Shown here piece by piece: positions 11,550-23,242 of a DNA stretch of 64,000 nucleotides (the first letter of the stretch is position 1; the number at the start of each line of letters is the position of its first letter). The DNA is from Arsenophonus sp052401645 (GTDB lineage Bacteria > Pseudomonadota > Gammaproteobacteria > Enterobacterales > Enterobacteriaceae), in NCBI GenBank assembly GCA_052401645.1, contig CP198939.1:248001-312000 (forward strand), given 5' to 3'. The translations under genes and the position numbers were made by a program. The notes beneath the pieces are model-generated. The model ran no database searches. It saw only the letters and a program-made list of their open reading frames with translations, and was not told the DNA's origin.

Positions 11550-13859
11550 ATGATAAAAGATCCTTATAAAAACAGAGAGGCAGAAAAATATCACTCACCA
11601 ATTGCAAGTCGTGAATACATCTTAAAGGTGTTATCAAAATTTAACACGCCTATTAGTCGCCAGAAAATTGCTAAAATATTAAAGTTAACCAAAGAAGAAG
11701 ACTTAAAAGCTTTACGCCGACGCTTACGTGCTATGGAACGTGATGGGCAATTAGTATTTATTCGTCGACAATGTTATATCTTACCTGATCGTTTTGATTT
11801 AATTAAAGGTATGGTTGTTGGTCATCGTGATGGTTTTGGTTTTTTAAAAGTAGACGGTCAAAAAGAAGATTTTTATCTTTCTTCAGAAGAAATGAAAAAA
11901 ACAATGCATGGTGATATTGTACTTGTTCATATATTTGGTAAAGATCGTCGAGGACGCACAGAAGTGCAAGTTGTTCGCGTTATTATTCCTAGAAATAATT
12001 ATATTGTAGGGCGTTATTTTTTAGAATCTGGTATAGAATATGTTATTCCTGAAGATACTAGATTACCATTTAAAATCTATATCTCTAAAGATATAGTTAG
12101 TAATGTTAACGTTGGAAATGTAGTTGTAGTTAAAATGATAATTAGGCCATCGCATAATATTCAAGCAGTAGGAAATATTATTGAAGTGTTAGACGAAAGT
12201 ATTGGATCTAATATGGCAATAGAGATTACGCTTAGAACTTATGAAATTCCTTATAAATGGTCTCTTCAAGTCGAGAAACAAATTATTGATTTGTACAAAG
12301 ATGAAATTCCTATATCAGTAAAAAAAGGAAGAGTAGATTTATGTCATCTACCTTTAGTTACTATTGATAGTGAAGATGCTTGCGATTTTGATGATGCAGT
12401 TTATTGCATACAAAAAGAAGATGGTAGTTGGTGTTTATGGGTGGCAATTGCTGATGTTAGTTATTATGTTCGACCAGAAACTGCTTTGGATAACGAAGCA
12501 GTTAGTCGTGGAAACTCAATTTATTTTCCATCACGTATTATTCCAATGTTACCAGAAATCCTTTCTAATGGATTATGTTCACTAAAGCCTCAAGTTGAAC
12601 GACTTTGTATTGTATGCGAAATGCAATTATCAAATAAAGGAAAAATCACTTCATCATTATTTTATGAAGCTGTAATGCGTTCTCATGCAAGGTTGACTTA
12701 TACTAAAGTTTCGAAAATTTTAGAGGGTGATAAAGAATTATCTCAGGATTATAAATATATAGTGCCACATTTAAAACAATTATATCGATTATATAAAGTA
12801 TTAGATGGTGCACGTATAAAAAGAGGGGCTATTACATTTGAATCTAAAGAAGTAAAATTTATTTTTAACGAAGAAAAAAAAATTGATCGGATAGAAGTAG
12901 TTGAACGTAACGATGCACATAAATTAATTGAAGAATGTATGATTTTAGCAAATATAGCTGCTTCACATTTTATTGAAAAAAATAAAGAACCTAGCTTGTA
13001 TCGTGTACATGATAGTCCAAAACAAGAGAGCATTATAAATTTACGTACAGTATTTAATGAATTTGGTTTAATATTACCAGGTGGCATAAAACCTAAGTCA
13101 AGTGACTATTCTAAAATAATGAACGAAATAAATAAACGTCCAGATCATGAATTATTACAAACAATGATTTTACGTTCAATGAAACAGGCTATTTATGATT
13201 CAGAAAATAGAGGTCATTTTGGATTAGCATTGAAATCTTATACTCATTTTACTTCACCTATTCGTCGATATTCTGATTTGGTTTTACATCGTTCGATTAA
13301 ATATATCTTATCAGTACATAATAGAAATAATAAATATCAATGTACAGATACTGGTGGTTGGCATTATGATACTAATAAAATATTACAATTAGGTGAACAT
13401 TGTTCAATGACTGAACGGCGATCTGATGAAGCAATAAGAGATGTTACCGATTGGTTGAAATGTGATTTTATGCAAGATCAAATTGGTAATTTATTTATTG
13501 GTATTATAACTGGCGTCACTAGTTTTGGTTTTTTTGTTCGTTTAAAAGATTTTTTTATTGATGGTCTTGTACATCTTTCCTCACTTAGTAATGATTATTA
13601 TAGGTATGATAGTATAGGACAACGACTTATTGGTGAGTCTTTTGGAATGATATATCGTCTTGGTGATGAAGTTAAAATTAAAGTTGAAGCTGTACATATG
13701 GATGAACGAAAAATTGATTTCACATTAATATCAACTTTACATAAAATGAAAAATCTAGATAAAACTAGAAAAGAAAAAAGAAAAAAACAAATTAAAAAAA
13801 CAATTTTAAGTTATAGTAACCAAAATAGTAATAAAGATAAAAATCTTTATCTTCAATAG
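11550..13859 (+). CDS. rnr: Ribonuclease R
   Basis: Processive 3'-to-5' exoribonuclease that degrades structured RNA and takes part in rRNA and tmRNA-linked quality control. Domain order: N-terminal helix-turn-helix region (about 15-75), cold-shock domains, RNB catalytic domain, and S1 domain near 640-715 (GIITGVTSFGFFVRL). Catalytic aspartates D273, D279, D281 and D282 are present; Cys278 sits where E. coli has Arg. I prefer the ATG at 11550 (769 residues): GGGAG at 11537-11541 is eight bases before it and MIKDPYKNREAEKY aligns with the E. coli start; ATGs at 11535 and 11544 are in frame. The long lysine-rich tail of E. coli RNase R (813 residues) is cut to about 30 residues, still basic. 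Confidence 0.95.
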   Translation: MIKDPYKNREAEKYHSPIASREYILKVLSKFNTPISRQKIAKILKLTKEEDLKALRRRLRAMERDGQLVFIRRQCYILPDRFDLIKGMVVGHRDGFGFLKVDGQKEDFYLSSEEMKKTMHGDIVLVHIFGKDRRGRTEVQVVRVIIPRNNYIVGRYFLESGIEYVIPEDTRLPFKIYISKDIVSNVNVGNVVVVKMIIRPSHNIQAVGNIIEVLDESIGSNMAIEITLRTYEIPYKWSLQVEKQIIDLYKDEIPISVKKGRVDLCHLPLVTIDSEDACDFDDAVYCIQKEDGSWCLWVAIADVSYYVRPETALDNEAVSRGNSIYFPSRIIPMLPEILSNGLCSLKPQVERLCIVCEMQLSNKGKITSSLFYEAVMRSHARLTYTKVSKILEGDKELSQDYKYIVPHLKQLYRLYKVLDGARIKRGAITFESKEVKFIFNEEKKIDRIEVVERNDAHKLIEECMILANIAASHFIEKNKEPSLYRVHDSPKQESIINLRTVFNEFGLILPGGIKPKSSDYSKIMNEINKRPDHELLQTMILRSMKQAIYDSENRGHFGLALKSYTHFTSPIRRYSDLVLHRSIKYILSVHNRNNKYQCTDTGGWHYDTNKILQLGEHCSMTERRSDEAIRDVTDWLKCDFMQDQIGNLFIGIITGVTSFGFFVRLKDFFIDGLVHLSSLSNDYYRYDSIGQRLIGESFGMIYRLGDEVKIKVEAVHMDERKIDFTLISTLHKMKNLDKTRKEKRKKQIKKTILSYSNQNSNKDKNLYLQ

Positions 13860-13900
13860 TTTATTTATTAAATCTAATAATAAAAGTATCATAAATGTTA

Positions 13901-13940
13901 AAATATTTAGAAGATTTTTATCTTAAGGAAATATTTTTTT
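13901..13940 (+). terminator. Weak terminator candidate after rnr
   Basis: An imperfect hairpin 42 bases after the rnr stop: outer AAATATTT (13901-13908) with AAATATTT (13929-13936), inner AAGAT-TTTT-ATCTT (13911-13924), then a run of T. It is plausible by place and shape, but AT-only stems are common in this DNA. Confidence 0.35.
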
Positions 13941-15740
13941 AAAAAAATAAATAAAAAATGTAAACTTTAATAATTTTTATTAATATTTTAATCACTAGTG
14001 ATTAAAATATTCTTTAATATTTATTATATATTTTAATAAATTTATAAATTAAATCATTTATGGTAATTTATATATTTTAAATATATTGTTCGAATTTTAA
14101 ATTATATGTATTTTAAATAAGTATTATTTACTCAATAAATACTAAAGAGAAATATTTATTCATAGGATTAGATGGAAAGGTTTTTTATCGATTTTAATAA
14201 TTTTATGTTATTATTTAGTTAGATGTTCGTGAATAGATAGATTTACAGATGTAAAAAAAAGTTGATTACAAAATGTAAGTTTTCTAATAAATTTAAAATA
14301 AAATGTAAATAAAGTTATTAAAATTTCATTTTTTTAATAAAATAATTATTTTTTATTTTTTAACTAATATAGTTTTATAAACTTAAATAAGTATTTATAT
14401 ATATAATATAGAAGAATAAATTGATAGAGATAATATTGCAAGAAAAAATAATTTATTTAATTTAATATTACAATAAGAAAATTTATTTCTATTTTAATTA
14501 AAAATATATCATTATTTTTAATAAAATTTATATAGAAAATTATATTAATTAAATAATTATCATCTTTAAATTGTTAAATATCATATATACACATGATAGT
14601 TACTAACTATATAAAAGTAATATTACATATAACTATTTTATAAAATAATTAATATATAAGATAGAAAAATATATTTTAATAAAATTATATTTTATATATT
14701 AACTAATAATTAAAATTGTAATAAAAATTATATAATTTTATATTTAAATATTCTGATATATCACTAATGTTTATTTATTTTATTTAAATACATACTAATG
14801 TTGCTTAGTGATTAAAAATCATATCATTGATGATCATTACTAATGATTATATAGTTATTTTAGATTGATAGTTAAAATCATATAAATAATATTTTTATTA
14901 ATAATGTTTTTCTAATGTTTTTATCTAAGATATTTTAAAATATTAATTATACTTATAATTTATATTATTTTATAGTTTATATTTTTTATATTTAATTTAT
15001 GCTACTTTAAGTTGATTTTATCTTAAAAAATAATTAATTTCTATTTTATTGATCACATAATATTTCTCATAACTTATTATTAAATTATCTATCATAGATT
15101 TTAGTAAAAATAATATTTTAAAAAATATATTTTATTAAGATGTTTTTTGTTGATAATAGTTAGAAATTGATTGTTAAATTTATTTTAGGAAAAATTTTTT
15201 TATCTTATAATAGCGTTACAATATGTAATAAATAGTAAAATAATGAATTTTATTTTACTTAATAGAAGTAAAATTATATTTATCTTAAATAATTACTAAT
15301 AATAATATTTATTATAATAATGATTATTAAATTATGAAAATATATTTTAAATTAAATAAGTTTATTTGACGTTGTTAAATAACGACTATATAAAATAAGA
15401 TAATTCCATTATATAATTAAAATTATATTGTATGATATAGGTTTATATAATATATGATTATCTTTAAGCGTTAAAACTTAAAATAATGATAAAGATTATT
15501 ATTATAAAAAATAAATATTATATATTAAATATATAATATTAAAAATATTAATTTTCATAAACTCTTTTTATCTTTTAAATAAAAAACTGAAAAACTTTAT
15601 TAATTTCTATAATTTAATTATATATATTTTAATATATAAAAAAATAATTTCTTCATATATGTAATATATAATAAATAATGATTTTATCTATGAGTTGAGT
15701 TTTAATTAAATGATATGTATAGTTATACTTTAATTTTTCG
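13941..15740. other. Gene-free stretch where rlmB and neighbours are expected
   Basis: Between rnr and rpsF, E. coli has rlmB (23S rRNA methyltransferase) and several further genes. Here about 1.8 kb are AT-rich and without any gene-like frame. The last hundred bases must contain the promoter of the rpsF operon, but many equally good AT-rich -10 boxes exist and I cannot choose one. Confidence 0.6.
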
Positions 15741-15751
15741 TTCTCAATTTA

Positions 15752-15832
15752 ATGGATTCCTTGCCTCTTTATTCTATTGATGATCTTAATATAATAATAT
15801 ATAGGCTAATTAATTTAAAAGGAGCAAAATTT
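15752..15832 (+). promoter_or_regulatory. Candidate autoregulatory leader of the rpsF operon
   Basis: The leader contains a clearly GC-richer patch, GGATTCCTTGCCTC (15754-15767), within otherwise AT-rich DNA. TTGCCTCTTT (15761-15770) can pair with AAAGGAGCAA (15818-15827), which includes the rpsF ribosome binding site, with one C-A mismatch and one G-T pair. In enterobacteria the S6:S18 complex is known to bind the rpsF mRNA leader and repress it, so a conserved, site-masking structure here fits. An in-frame ATG at 15752 would encode a 27-residue extension of S6, which I reject. Confidence 0.4.
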
Positions 15833-16228
15833 ATGCGTCATTATGAAATTATTCTTATGGTTCATCCAGACCAGAGCGAACAAGTTACAACTATGATTGA
15901 ACGCTATAGTAGATCTATTATTGAAGCTCAAGGTAAAATGCATCGTATGGAAGATTGGGGACGTCGCCAATTAACTTATCCAATTAATAAATTGCATAAA
16001 GCACACTATATATTAATGAACGTTGAGGCTCCACAAAAAGTAATTGATGAGTTGGAAATAAATTTTCGTTTCAATGATGCTATTGTTCGTAGTATGATCT
16101 TACACGTTAAATATGCTATTACTGAAGCTTCACCAATGGTTAATAAAGTTAAGGAGGATCAGCACAATCATAATTTAATTAACGAAAGTCTCGAAGAAAT
16201 TGAAGAAGTTAATAATCATGAAGAGTAA
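15833..16228 (+). CDS. rpsF: 30S ribosomal protein S6
   Basis: Small-subunit protein that forms a dimer with S18 on the 16S rRNA platform. The start MRHYEIILMVHPDQSEQ and the block WGRRQLTYPINKLHKAHYILMNVEAP are diagnostic. With the ATG at 15833 the protein has 131 residues, matching the family, and AAGGAG (15819-15824) lies eight bases upstream. The C-terminus is acidic (LEEIEEVNNHEE), as in E. coli, where glutamates are added after translation by RimK. First gene of the intact operon rpsF-priB-rpsR-rplI. Confidence 0.97.
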   Translation: MRHYEIILMVHPDQSEQVTTMIERYSRSIIEAQGKMHRMEDWGRRQLTYPINKLHKAHYILMNVEAPQKVIDELEINFRFNDAIVRSMILHVKYAITEASPMVNKVKEDQHNHNLINESLEEIEEVNNHEE

Positions 16229-16236
16229 TTTTAGTT

Positions 16237-16554
16237 GTGAATATTAATAAATTAAAACTTTCAGGAAAAATTTATAATACTCCAATAAGGAAAATAAGCC
16301 CATCTGGAGTACCTCACTGTCAGTTTATACTTGAACATCGCTCACAGCAGAAAGAAGCTAGTTTTGATCGGAATGTATGGTGTAGAGTAACCATTATTGC
16401 TAGCGGTAAAAAAATACAAGAGTCTACCTATAGGATAATGATCGGAAGTATGGTCACTGTTATAGGTTTTATTAGTAGCCATAAGGGTGCTAATGGCTTG
16501 AATAATTTAGTACTTCATGCTGAACAAATTAAATTAATATATTTTGGAGACTAA
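16237..16554 (+). CDS. priB: Primosomal replication protein PriB
   Basis: Dimeric OB-fold protein that binds single-stranded DNA and bridges PriA and DnaT during restart of stalled replication forks. It has 105 residues (E. coli 104). The segments LSGKIYNTPIRKISPSGVPHCQFILEHRSQ and LNNLVLHAEQIKLI match the family. Translation starts at a GTG eight bases after the rpsF stop (nine counting from the last base); no ATG is available nearby, so coupling to rpsF translation is likely. Retention suggests that PriA-dependent restart still works, which would require priA elsewhere in the genome. It diverges more from E. coli than its ribosomal neighbours do. Confidence 0.93.
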   Translation: MNINKLKLSGKIYNTPIRKISPSGVPHCQFILEHRSQQKEASFDRNVWCRVTIIASGKKIQESTYRIMIGSMVTVIGFISSHKGANGLNNLVLHAEQIKLIYFGD

Positions 16555-16558
16555 TTAA

Positions 16559-16786
16559 ATGGCACGTTATTTCCGTCGTCGTAAGTTCTGTCGTTTTACA
16601 GAAGAGGGTGTTCAAGAAATTGATTATAAAGATATTTTAATACTAAAAAATTATATTACTGAAAGTGGTAAAATTGTACCAGGTCGCATTACTGGTACTT
16701 GTGCAAAATATCAGCGTCAACTCGCTCGCGCTATTAAACGTGCACGTTACCTTGCTTTATTGCCGTATATTGATCGCCATCAATAA
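16559..16786 (+). CDS. rpsR: 30S ribosomal protein S18
   Basis: Binds 16S rRNA together with S6. The 75-residue length equals E. coli. The motif ARYFRRRKFCRFT at the N-terminus and the block SGKIVPGRITGTCAKYQRQL are nearly invariant in the family. GGAG at 16545-16548 precedes the ATG by ten bases and lies inside the end of priB, with four bases between the two genes. Third gene of the rpsF operon. Confidence 0.98.
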   Translation: MARYFRRRKFCRFTEEGVQEIDYKDILILKNYITESGKIVPGRITGTCAKYQRQLARAIKRARYLALLPYIDRHQ

Positions 16787-16828
16787 TTCTAGATTAATAA
16801 ATTTAAAACTTAAGTAGGTATAATGATA

Positions 16829-17278
16829 ATGCAAATTATTTTATTAGATAAAGTACAAAATCTTGGTATTCTTGGTGATCAAGTTGATGTTAAAGCAGGT
16901 TATGCTCGTAATTACTTACTTCCGAAAAGAAAAGCTGTTACTGCAACTAAAAAGAATATTGAATTTTTTAAAGCCCGTCGTCTTGAATTAGAGGCTAAAT
17001 TAGCTAATGTTCTCGATGCTGCAAAAAAACGTGCTGAGAAAATTAACTCATTAGCAAAAATAACTATTACATCCAAAGCTGGTGATGAAGGCAAATTATT
17101 TGGATCGATTGGATCTCGTGATATTGCTAAGTTAGTTACTTCCGCTGGAATTAATGTTATAAAAAGTGAGGTACGATTACCAAATCGTGTATTACGTACT
17201 ATTGGTGAACATGAAGTTCATTTTCAAGTACATAGTGATGTATTTGCCATGCTAAAAGTAAATATCATTGCTGAATAA
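16829..17278 (+). CDS. rplI: 50S ribosomal protein L9
   Basis: Elongated large-subunit protein that limits frameshifting and ribosome crowding. With the ATG at 16829 it has 149 residues, the E. coli length, and begins MQIILLDKVQNLGILGDQVDVKAGYARN-like; an ATG six bases earlier (16823) would sit only four bases from the AGG core at 16816-16818, too close. The N-terminal domain, the long connecting helix (about 40-75) and the C-terminal domain with KAGDEGKLFGSIG are complete. Last gene of the rpsF operon; no strong terminator follows and the 11.8-kb desert starts directly after it. Confidence 0.97.
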   Translation: MQIILLDKVQNLGILGDQVDVKAGYARNYLLPKRKAVTATKKNIEFFKARRLELEAKLANVLDAAKKRAEKINSLAKITITSKAGDEGKLFGSIGSRDIAKLVTSAGINVIKSEVRLPNRVLRTIGEHEVHFQVHSDVFAMLKVNIIAE

Positions 17279-20200
17279 TTACCAGTTACCTTATATTTTT
17301 TATAGATTAAATTTTTCTATTATATTAAATATGTTTTATAAAGATAAGTATTTTACTTTTTATATCTACTTATTAAGTATTAAAATAATTTCCCTTTTTA
17401 GTACTAAAATAAATTTTAATTTATTGATTAGTCATTAATTTATGTTTAATTGCTAATTAAGTATTTTATTTATAAGAATATTTATTTTAAAATTAAAATT
17501 TAAAATTGATATTTTTAATTTTAAATATTAATAAATTAATATAAAATATCAAATATATTAAATTTATTTATTGTTTATAGAATAGTAATTATTCGAAATA
17601 GCTATTATTTTATTTTAAGTAATTTTTTAATCTATTAAATGTTTGATTTAAAAAAATTTTTTTTTATTTTTTTGAAATTGATCATAGTTTTATAACTATA
17701 TATTAAAAAATATTTTGTTAATTTTTTATTTATTATAATTTTATACGTTTTTATAAAAACTATCTATTTTTATTTTAAAATTTTCGATAAAGCATTTGAT
17801 AAGATTTATGAGTAAATTTTATATAACAGTTGTGAAAACTTTAACGTAAAATATAAAATAGATAAAATAGATAGTATAAAAAATAGTGCATAAAATTAAA
17901 AATTATACTTAGTATAATAAATAAAATAAATTATTATATAATAAGATAAAGTAGATTTAATTTATCGTTATTGAATTACTTACTAAATTAATTAAAAAAT
18001 TTTAATTATTCAAAATTTAAAAATAGAGGTATAAATAATAATTTCTTATTAATAATCTTTAATTAACTAAATTAAAGTATTTAAAATTATATCAATAAAA
18101 TTAAATTGTGAATTTTATATTAAATAAAATTAATCTTATTAAAATTCTTGAAATATTAATTTCAAAAGTTAAACCATTAAAATTATATAATTAAATTTTA
18201 TTAGTCATCAGGTTAAGTCCGTTTATAAAAAATATTTTGATAAATAATCTATATATCTTCAAAGATGTACTTTTTGAATAAATATTTAATTTGATAAAAA
18301 ATAGATAGAGAGTTTATTTTTATTAAATAATAAACAATAGATCTCTATTAAACAAAAATACTAAATTATAATTAAGATTAACTTTATTACTAAAATAGTT
18401 ATTAATGATTCTATTATAAATAGAACATTGAAAATACATTTCTTTTATTAGAAATTTATAATACTTGATATAAATATTTATATTTATCTATATTTTATAC
18501 TATAAAATATAGATAAATTTTCTTAATTTAACATATTTATATAGCAACTAAATAGTTCTATACACTAGTACTTAATGTATATAACAGAACACTACTGTAA
18601 TATCAAAAACATACTTTTATTTAATTGATAAGATAGAATGAATAAGACTGAAAATCTATATAAAATAAGAATTTTATTTCTTTTAAACTATTAAATTAAG
18701 TTAAGTTATATACGCACAAACTTAATATATATTAAGTTATACTTGATATTATTATCCTTTGTTATAATAATTAATATTATTATATTTATTGCACTATTAT
18801 TAGTTTAAAATTGTTAAATATTTTATTTATAGTAATATTAATAAATTAAATTATCATATCTTATTTTATTGAAAAACTGTATTATCAATAATAATATTTT
18901 ATTAAAATTTTATATTTTATAACTGATATTTTATAGTTATATTATTAATAACAATGTTTTAATCAATTCTTACTTTATTTAACTTCCTGTATAATATACA
19001 TATATTAATTTAACATATTAATAAATTTAATTAGTATTTTATTATTTGAAGAATTAATTTTACGTTATAATTAACAGTAATTATATTTTATAGAACTAAC
19101 TATTTATTAAAGTATTTAATTTTTATTATTAAATCTAATTTTTTATAGTTCTATCTAACTTCATAACTAATATAACTAATAAGAAAGTTATAATTTATAC
19201 GAACTTAATTTAATTATCTTAAAAATTTAATCGTTTATTTTTAATAAAATATGATAATAATTAATTTAGATTAAAAACCTTCCAATATATTTAATATTCT
19301 AGTTTTAAACATATGTTTATCTTTTATAAATATTTTTAATATTATTCTATTAGTAAAATTAAAAATACTATTATTCAGTTATGAGTTAGAAAATTAGTAT
19401 AATATTGATAATCTATATTACTTAGATGATAAATTAATTAATTATTTTATATTTTATATATATAGTAATTTTCTGATCTAAATGTTTATTTTATAACGTT
19501 ATTTTTATTTATATTATATAAATTAATTTATAAATAAATCTTTAATAATTAAAGTATTAATATACTAGTTTTATTTTATTTATTTGTGTATAAATAAACT
19601 TTATTATATATAGATTTAATTTAAAAAAATCATCATTATTAAAAATAATATAAATAACTTTTGTAGTTTAAAGTTTTTTTAGCATTTAAATATATTTTAA
19701 TATTTAGAATATTAATTGATTTTATATTGTTATTTATTTTATAAAAAAATATTTTATGTATATAACATTATATTATAAATTATTGACTCATTATTTAAGA
19801 TAAATTTTACTTATATTAAAATTAATAATATTTTTTGAGAAAAATAAATAAATATATTTTCTATATTTTAATTTTGCAATGAAGGATATTATATCTTTAT
19901 TTAAAGTATCTATTGGTTAGTTTATTTGCTTAATGAAATTAAAGAATTTCATTTGAAAATAAAAAATTTTTATATTTATTACTTTAATAAAAACTTATAT
20001 TTTATTATTATTGATATAATCCATATATTATAATATATTTTATACTAAAAATAAATGAAAATATAAAAATAATGTATAGTATTATAAAGTTCTTTTAAGT
20101 TTTAGATCTTAATATATTAAGATTATTATAAATCTATTTATTACTTTATTTATATAAATATTAGTTTAATTATTTAATATATATAAATATAAAATAATCT

Positions 20201-23200
20201 TAATAGTATGTTAATTAAAATCTTTTTTATCTATATATTTCTATGATATGTAGATAAAATATTTATTTATCTTAAAATTTATTAAATTTATTTATAGATA
20301 TAATTATATAATATATAATTGTTTTAACTATATATGCTAAAGCGGATATTATTAATATGATAAATATAATATATTTTTATAAAAAATATTCATTAAATTT
20401 AAATTTTAAATAATTTCATTATTTTTATTTAATTTATTATTTTAATTAATTTTTTATCAATATAAAAATATTTTTTAAATATTAAATAATTTTTTAAGAT
20501 TTTTTAATTAAATAAAACTTTTTATTTGAAATTATCATAACAAAGTTTTTTTAAATTTAAATTAAAAATAATTAAACTATTATGTTATTATTAATATTAA
20601 TCTATAAAATGAAAATTTTCATTTTATACATTTAAATATTATTATTTATAGAAAAGTCTTATAAAAATTGCATTATTAGTTTTAATGTTATATTTATCTA
20701 ATACTCTTAAATCGAATATATTTTAATTTAATTGATTTCGTAATAATAATTCATTTAGTTTTTAATCAAAAAATATCTAATAATACATAAGATTAGTTTA
20801 TTTTATTATAAAATTATTTATTATTATATTTTATTTATAAATAAAATTATTATTTCTTTATAAAACTTATAGTATTAAAGATAGTAAATTGTTATATAAA
20901 CTAACCAATAATTATTGGTTTATAATTTTTAATTAATATCAGAAAAGAAAGAGTTAATAAAATTATTATTAATATAATATTTTATATTCAATCTTTTTAT
21001 TTTTTTCTAAAAAAGTAATAAATAAATTATAAATGTTTATTATCATAGTAAATCTTAAGTTTTATTTTTTTAATAAAAAGATTAAATTATCATTTAATTA
21101 TAAATAAAAAGTTATTCAAATAAGATATAAAAAATATAAATAATATTATTTAAAATAATTTTATTATTACTTTATCTAATTTTATTAAATGTTATTGAAA
21201 ATTAAAAATAAAATTTTAAAGAAAGTTTATTTTATAAAAATTTTTATAAATTAATTTTAATAACTTTTTTGATAATAAAGTAAAGAAAAAGTTAAATTAT
21301 TATTTTTATTTAATAAATCAAAAAATATTATGAAAATATTATTTTTTTAATTTAATTTTCAATTAAATAGATATTTAATATTAAAATCTCATAAAATGAA
21401 AAGATATATTATTAGCTAAAATCGAAGTAAGTGATATTTAAATTTAATAAATAAAATCAAAAAAAATTTTTTATTCATATAAAAATAGTACATCTAATGA
21501 TATTTATTAAAACTAATGTTAATTAATATTAATAAATATATAAAATAAATGTTATTTCATCTATTTTTTAAAATAGAAATTTTATATAAAAAAGATTGAT
21601 AAAATTTTATATCCATTTTTAATTACTTTATATCATATTTTATATTTATTTTCATAAATTTATTTAATTTTAAAACTATAGTTTTATTTAATAATTTAAT
21701 TTTCGATATTGTTAAAATGATATTTTTAATATTTAAATTTTTAAATAATAAAATTTATTTATATTTTAAAATTTAAATAAATAATTAATTTATTAATTTG
21801 TTAAAGATTTATTTAATGTTTAAAGTTTTTTTTTAAAAAATTATGTTTTTTCATAAAAACTATTTAATATTATTTATTTATATATTTACTATGAAACTTT
21901 TTAGTTTATTAATATCAAAAAAGATATTTGAAATAAATCAAACAGTATATTTTATTTCATTTTAAAATATTGTTTTTATTATTATATATTAATTAGAATT
22001 ATATAGCTTATATATAAAATTTAAAATAAAATTTATATATTATTTTTTATTAAATTTTATTTAAAAATAAAATTTAATTACATAATAATATAAATAAATT
22101 TAAAATTTAATTAAAAGATTAGTCTTTGTAAGAAATAATTTTCTTAATTTTTTATTATTAGTTATTAATTAATAAATAATTAAAAATAAGTTTTATTAAT
22201 ATAGAATTAATTTAACATTATTAAATATAAAATCTTATGCTAATATTGATTATTAATATAATTCAAAATAAAGTTATATATCCATTTATTTTTACTAACT
22301 TAAATTAATATCAAATTATTTGATGTTATTTTTTTTAATTATTAATTTAAAAAATCGTTCTATTTAACAATAGAATTTTTAAAATAAATAGATTAATAAA
22401 AAATATTATATAAAATAGTAACATAAAAGTTTAGCAGATTGTGAAATATTTTATAACATATATATGTTATCTATATTTACTATATAAATTATTTATTTTA
22501 ACTATTTAATTAATAAAATTAATTATTAAAATAAAGTATTTCAAAAAAAATAATATTTGATTTATCTAATATAAATCAAATATTATCCAGATAAAAGAAC
22601 GCATTATAAATTATCAACAAAATTATAAAATAATATATTTTAATAACTTCATATTTCAACTTAGTTTTATATTGACAATGAAAATAAAAATTAAAATCTA
22701 ACAAATTATATATTAAGTTATTTTTTAAAATAAGTTTATAAAATAATAAATAAATATTGTAAATAAAACTAATAAAAGATGTGGTTGACGGTAGTATAAT
22801 ATATGAAACATAATTAATTTTTTGCTAAATTTTTACTTTAAAATTTTTTATTTATTGTAATCTATAATTATGATAAATATAAATTATATAAACAAAATAT
22901 ACTACAAAACATTTACTTTATATAGATAGTATAAAATAGATAATAAAATAACATGTTACATTTATTTTTATAAATAATTAATATTCAATATATTTTATTT
23001 CAAAATAAACTTATTTTTTTTTACCTAAATGCTTTATAATTATTATTTTATTAAGATATTAAATTATTTATATTTATAATAATATTGAATTATTCATTTA
23101 ATATAAATTAAAATATATATTTAATAATAAATTATGTAATTTATGATAAAATTTAAAATTTTAAAAATATTTTTTAATCGATTTTATCGTTATGATTTTA

Positions 23201-23202
23201 AA

Positions 23203-23242
23203 AATATAATAATTATTATTACATAATAATAATTATTATATT
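23203..23242. repeat. Near-perfect AT palindrome in the desert
   Basis: Two 19-base arms (23203-23221 and 23224-23242) are exact reverse complements around a CA loop. All but the loop C is A or T. Because the region is almost entirely A/T, such a palindrome is less surprising than in normal DNA, but 19 uninterrupted pairs is still long. Confidence 0.6.

Noticed and set aside
15752..15832. 27-residue N-terminal extension of S6
   Set aside because: The ATG at 15833 has a strong binding site and gives the normal S6 length; the extension would run through that site.
22781..22800. TTGACG followed by TATAAT in the desert, as a promoter
   Set aside because: The two boxes are only four bases apart, far from the 16-18 needed, and no gene or RNA follows.
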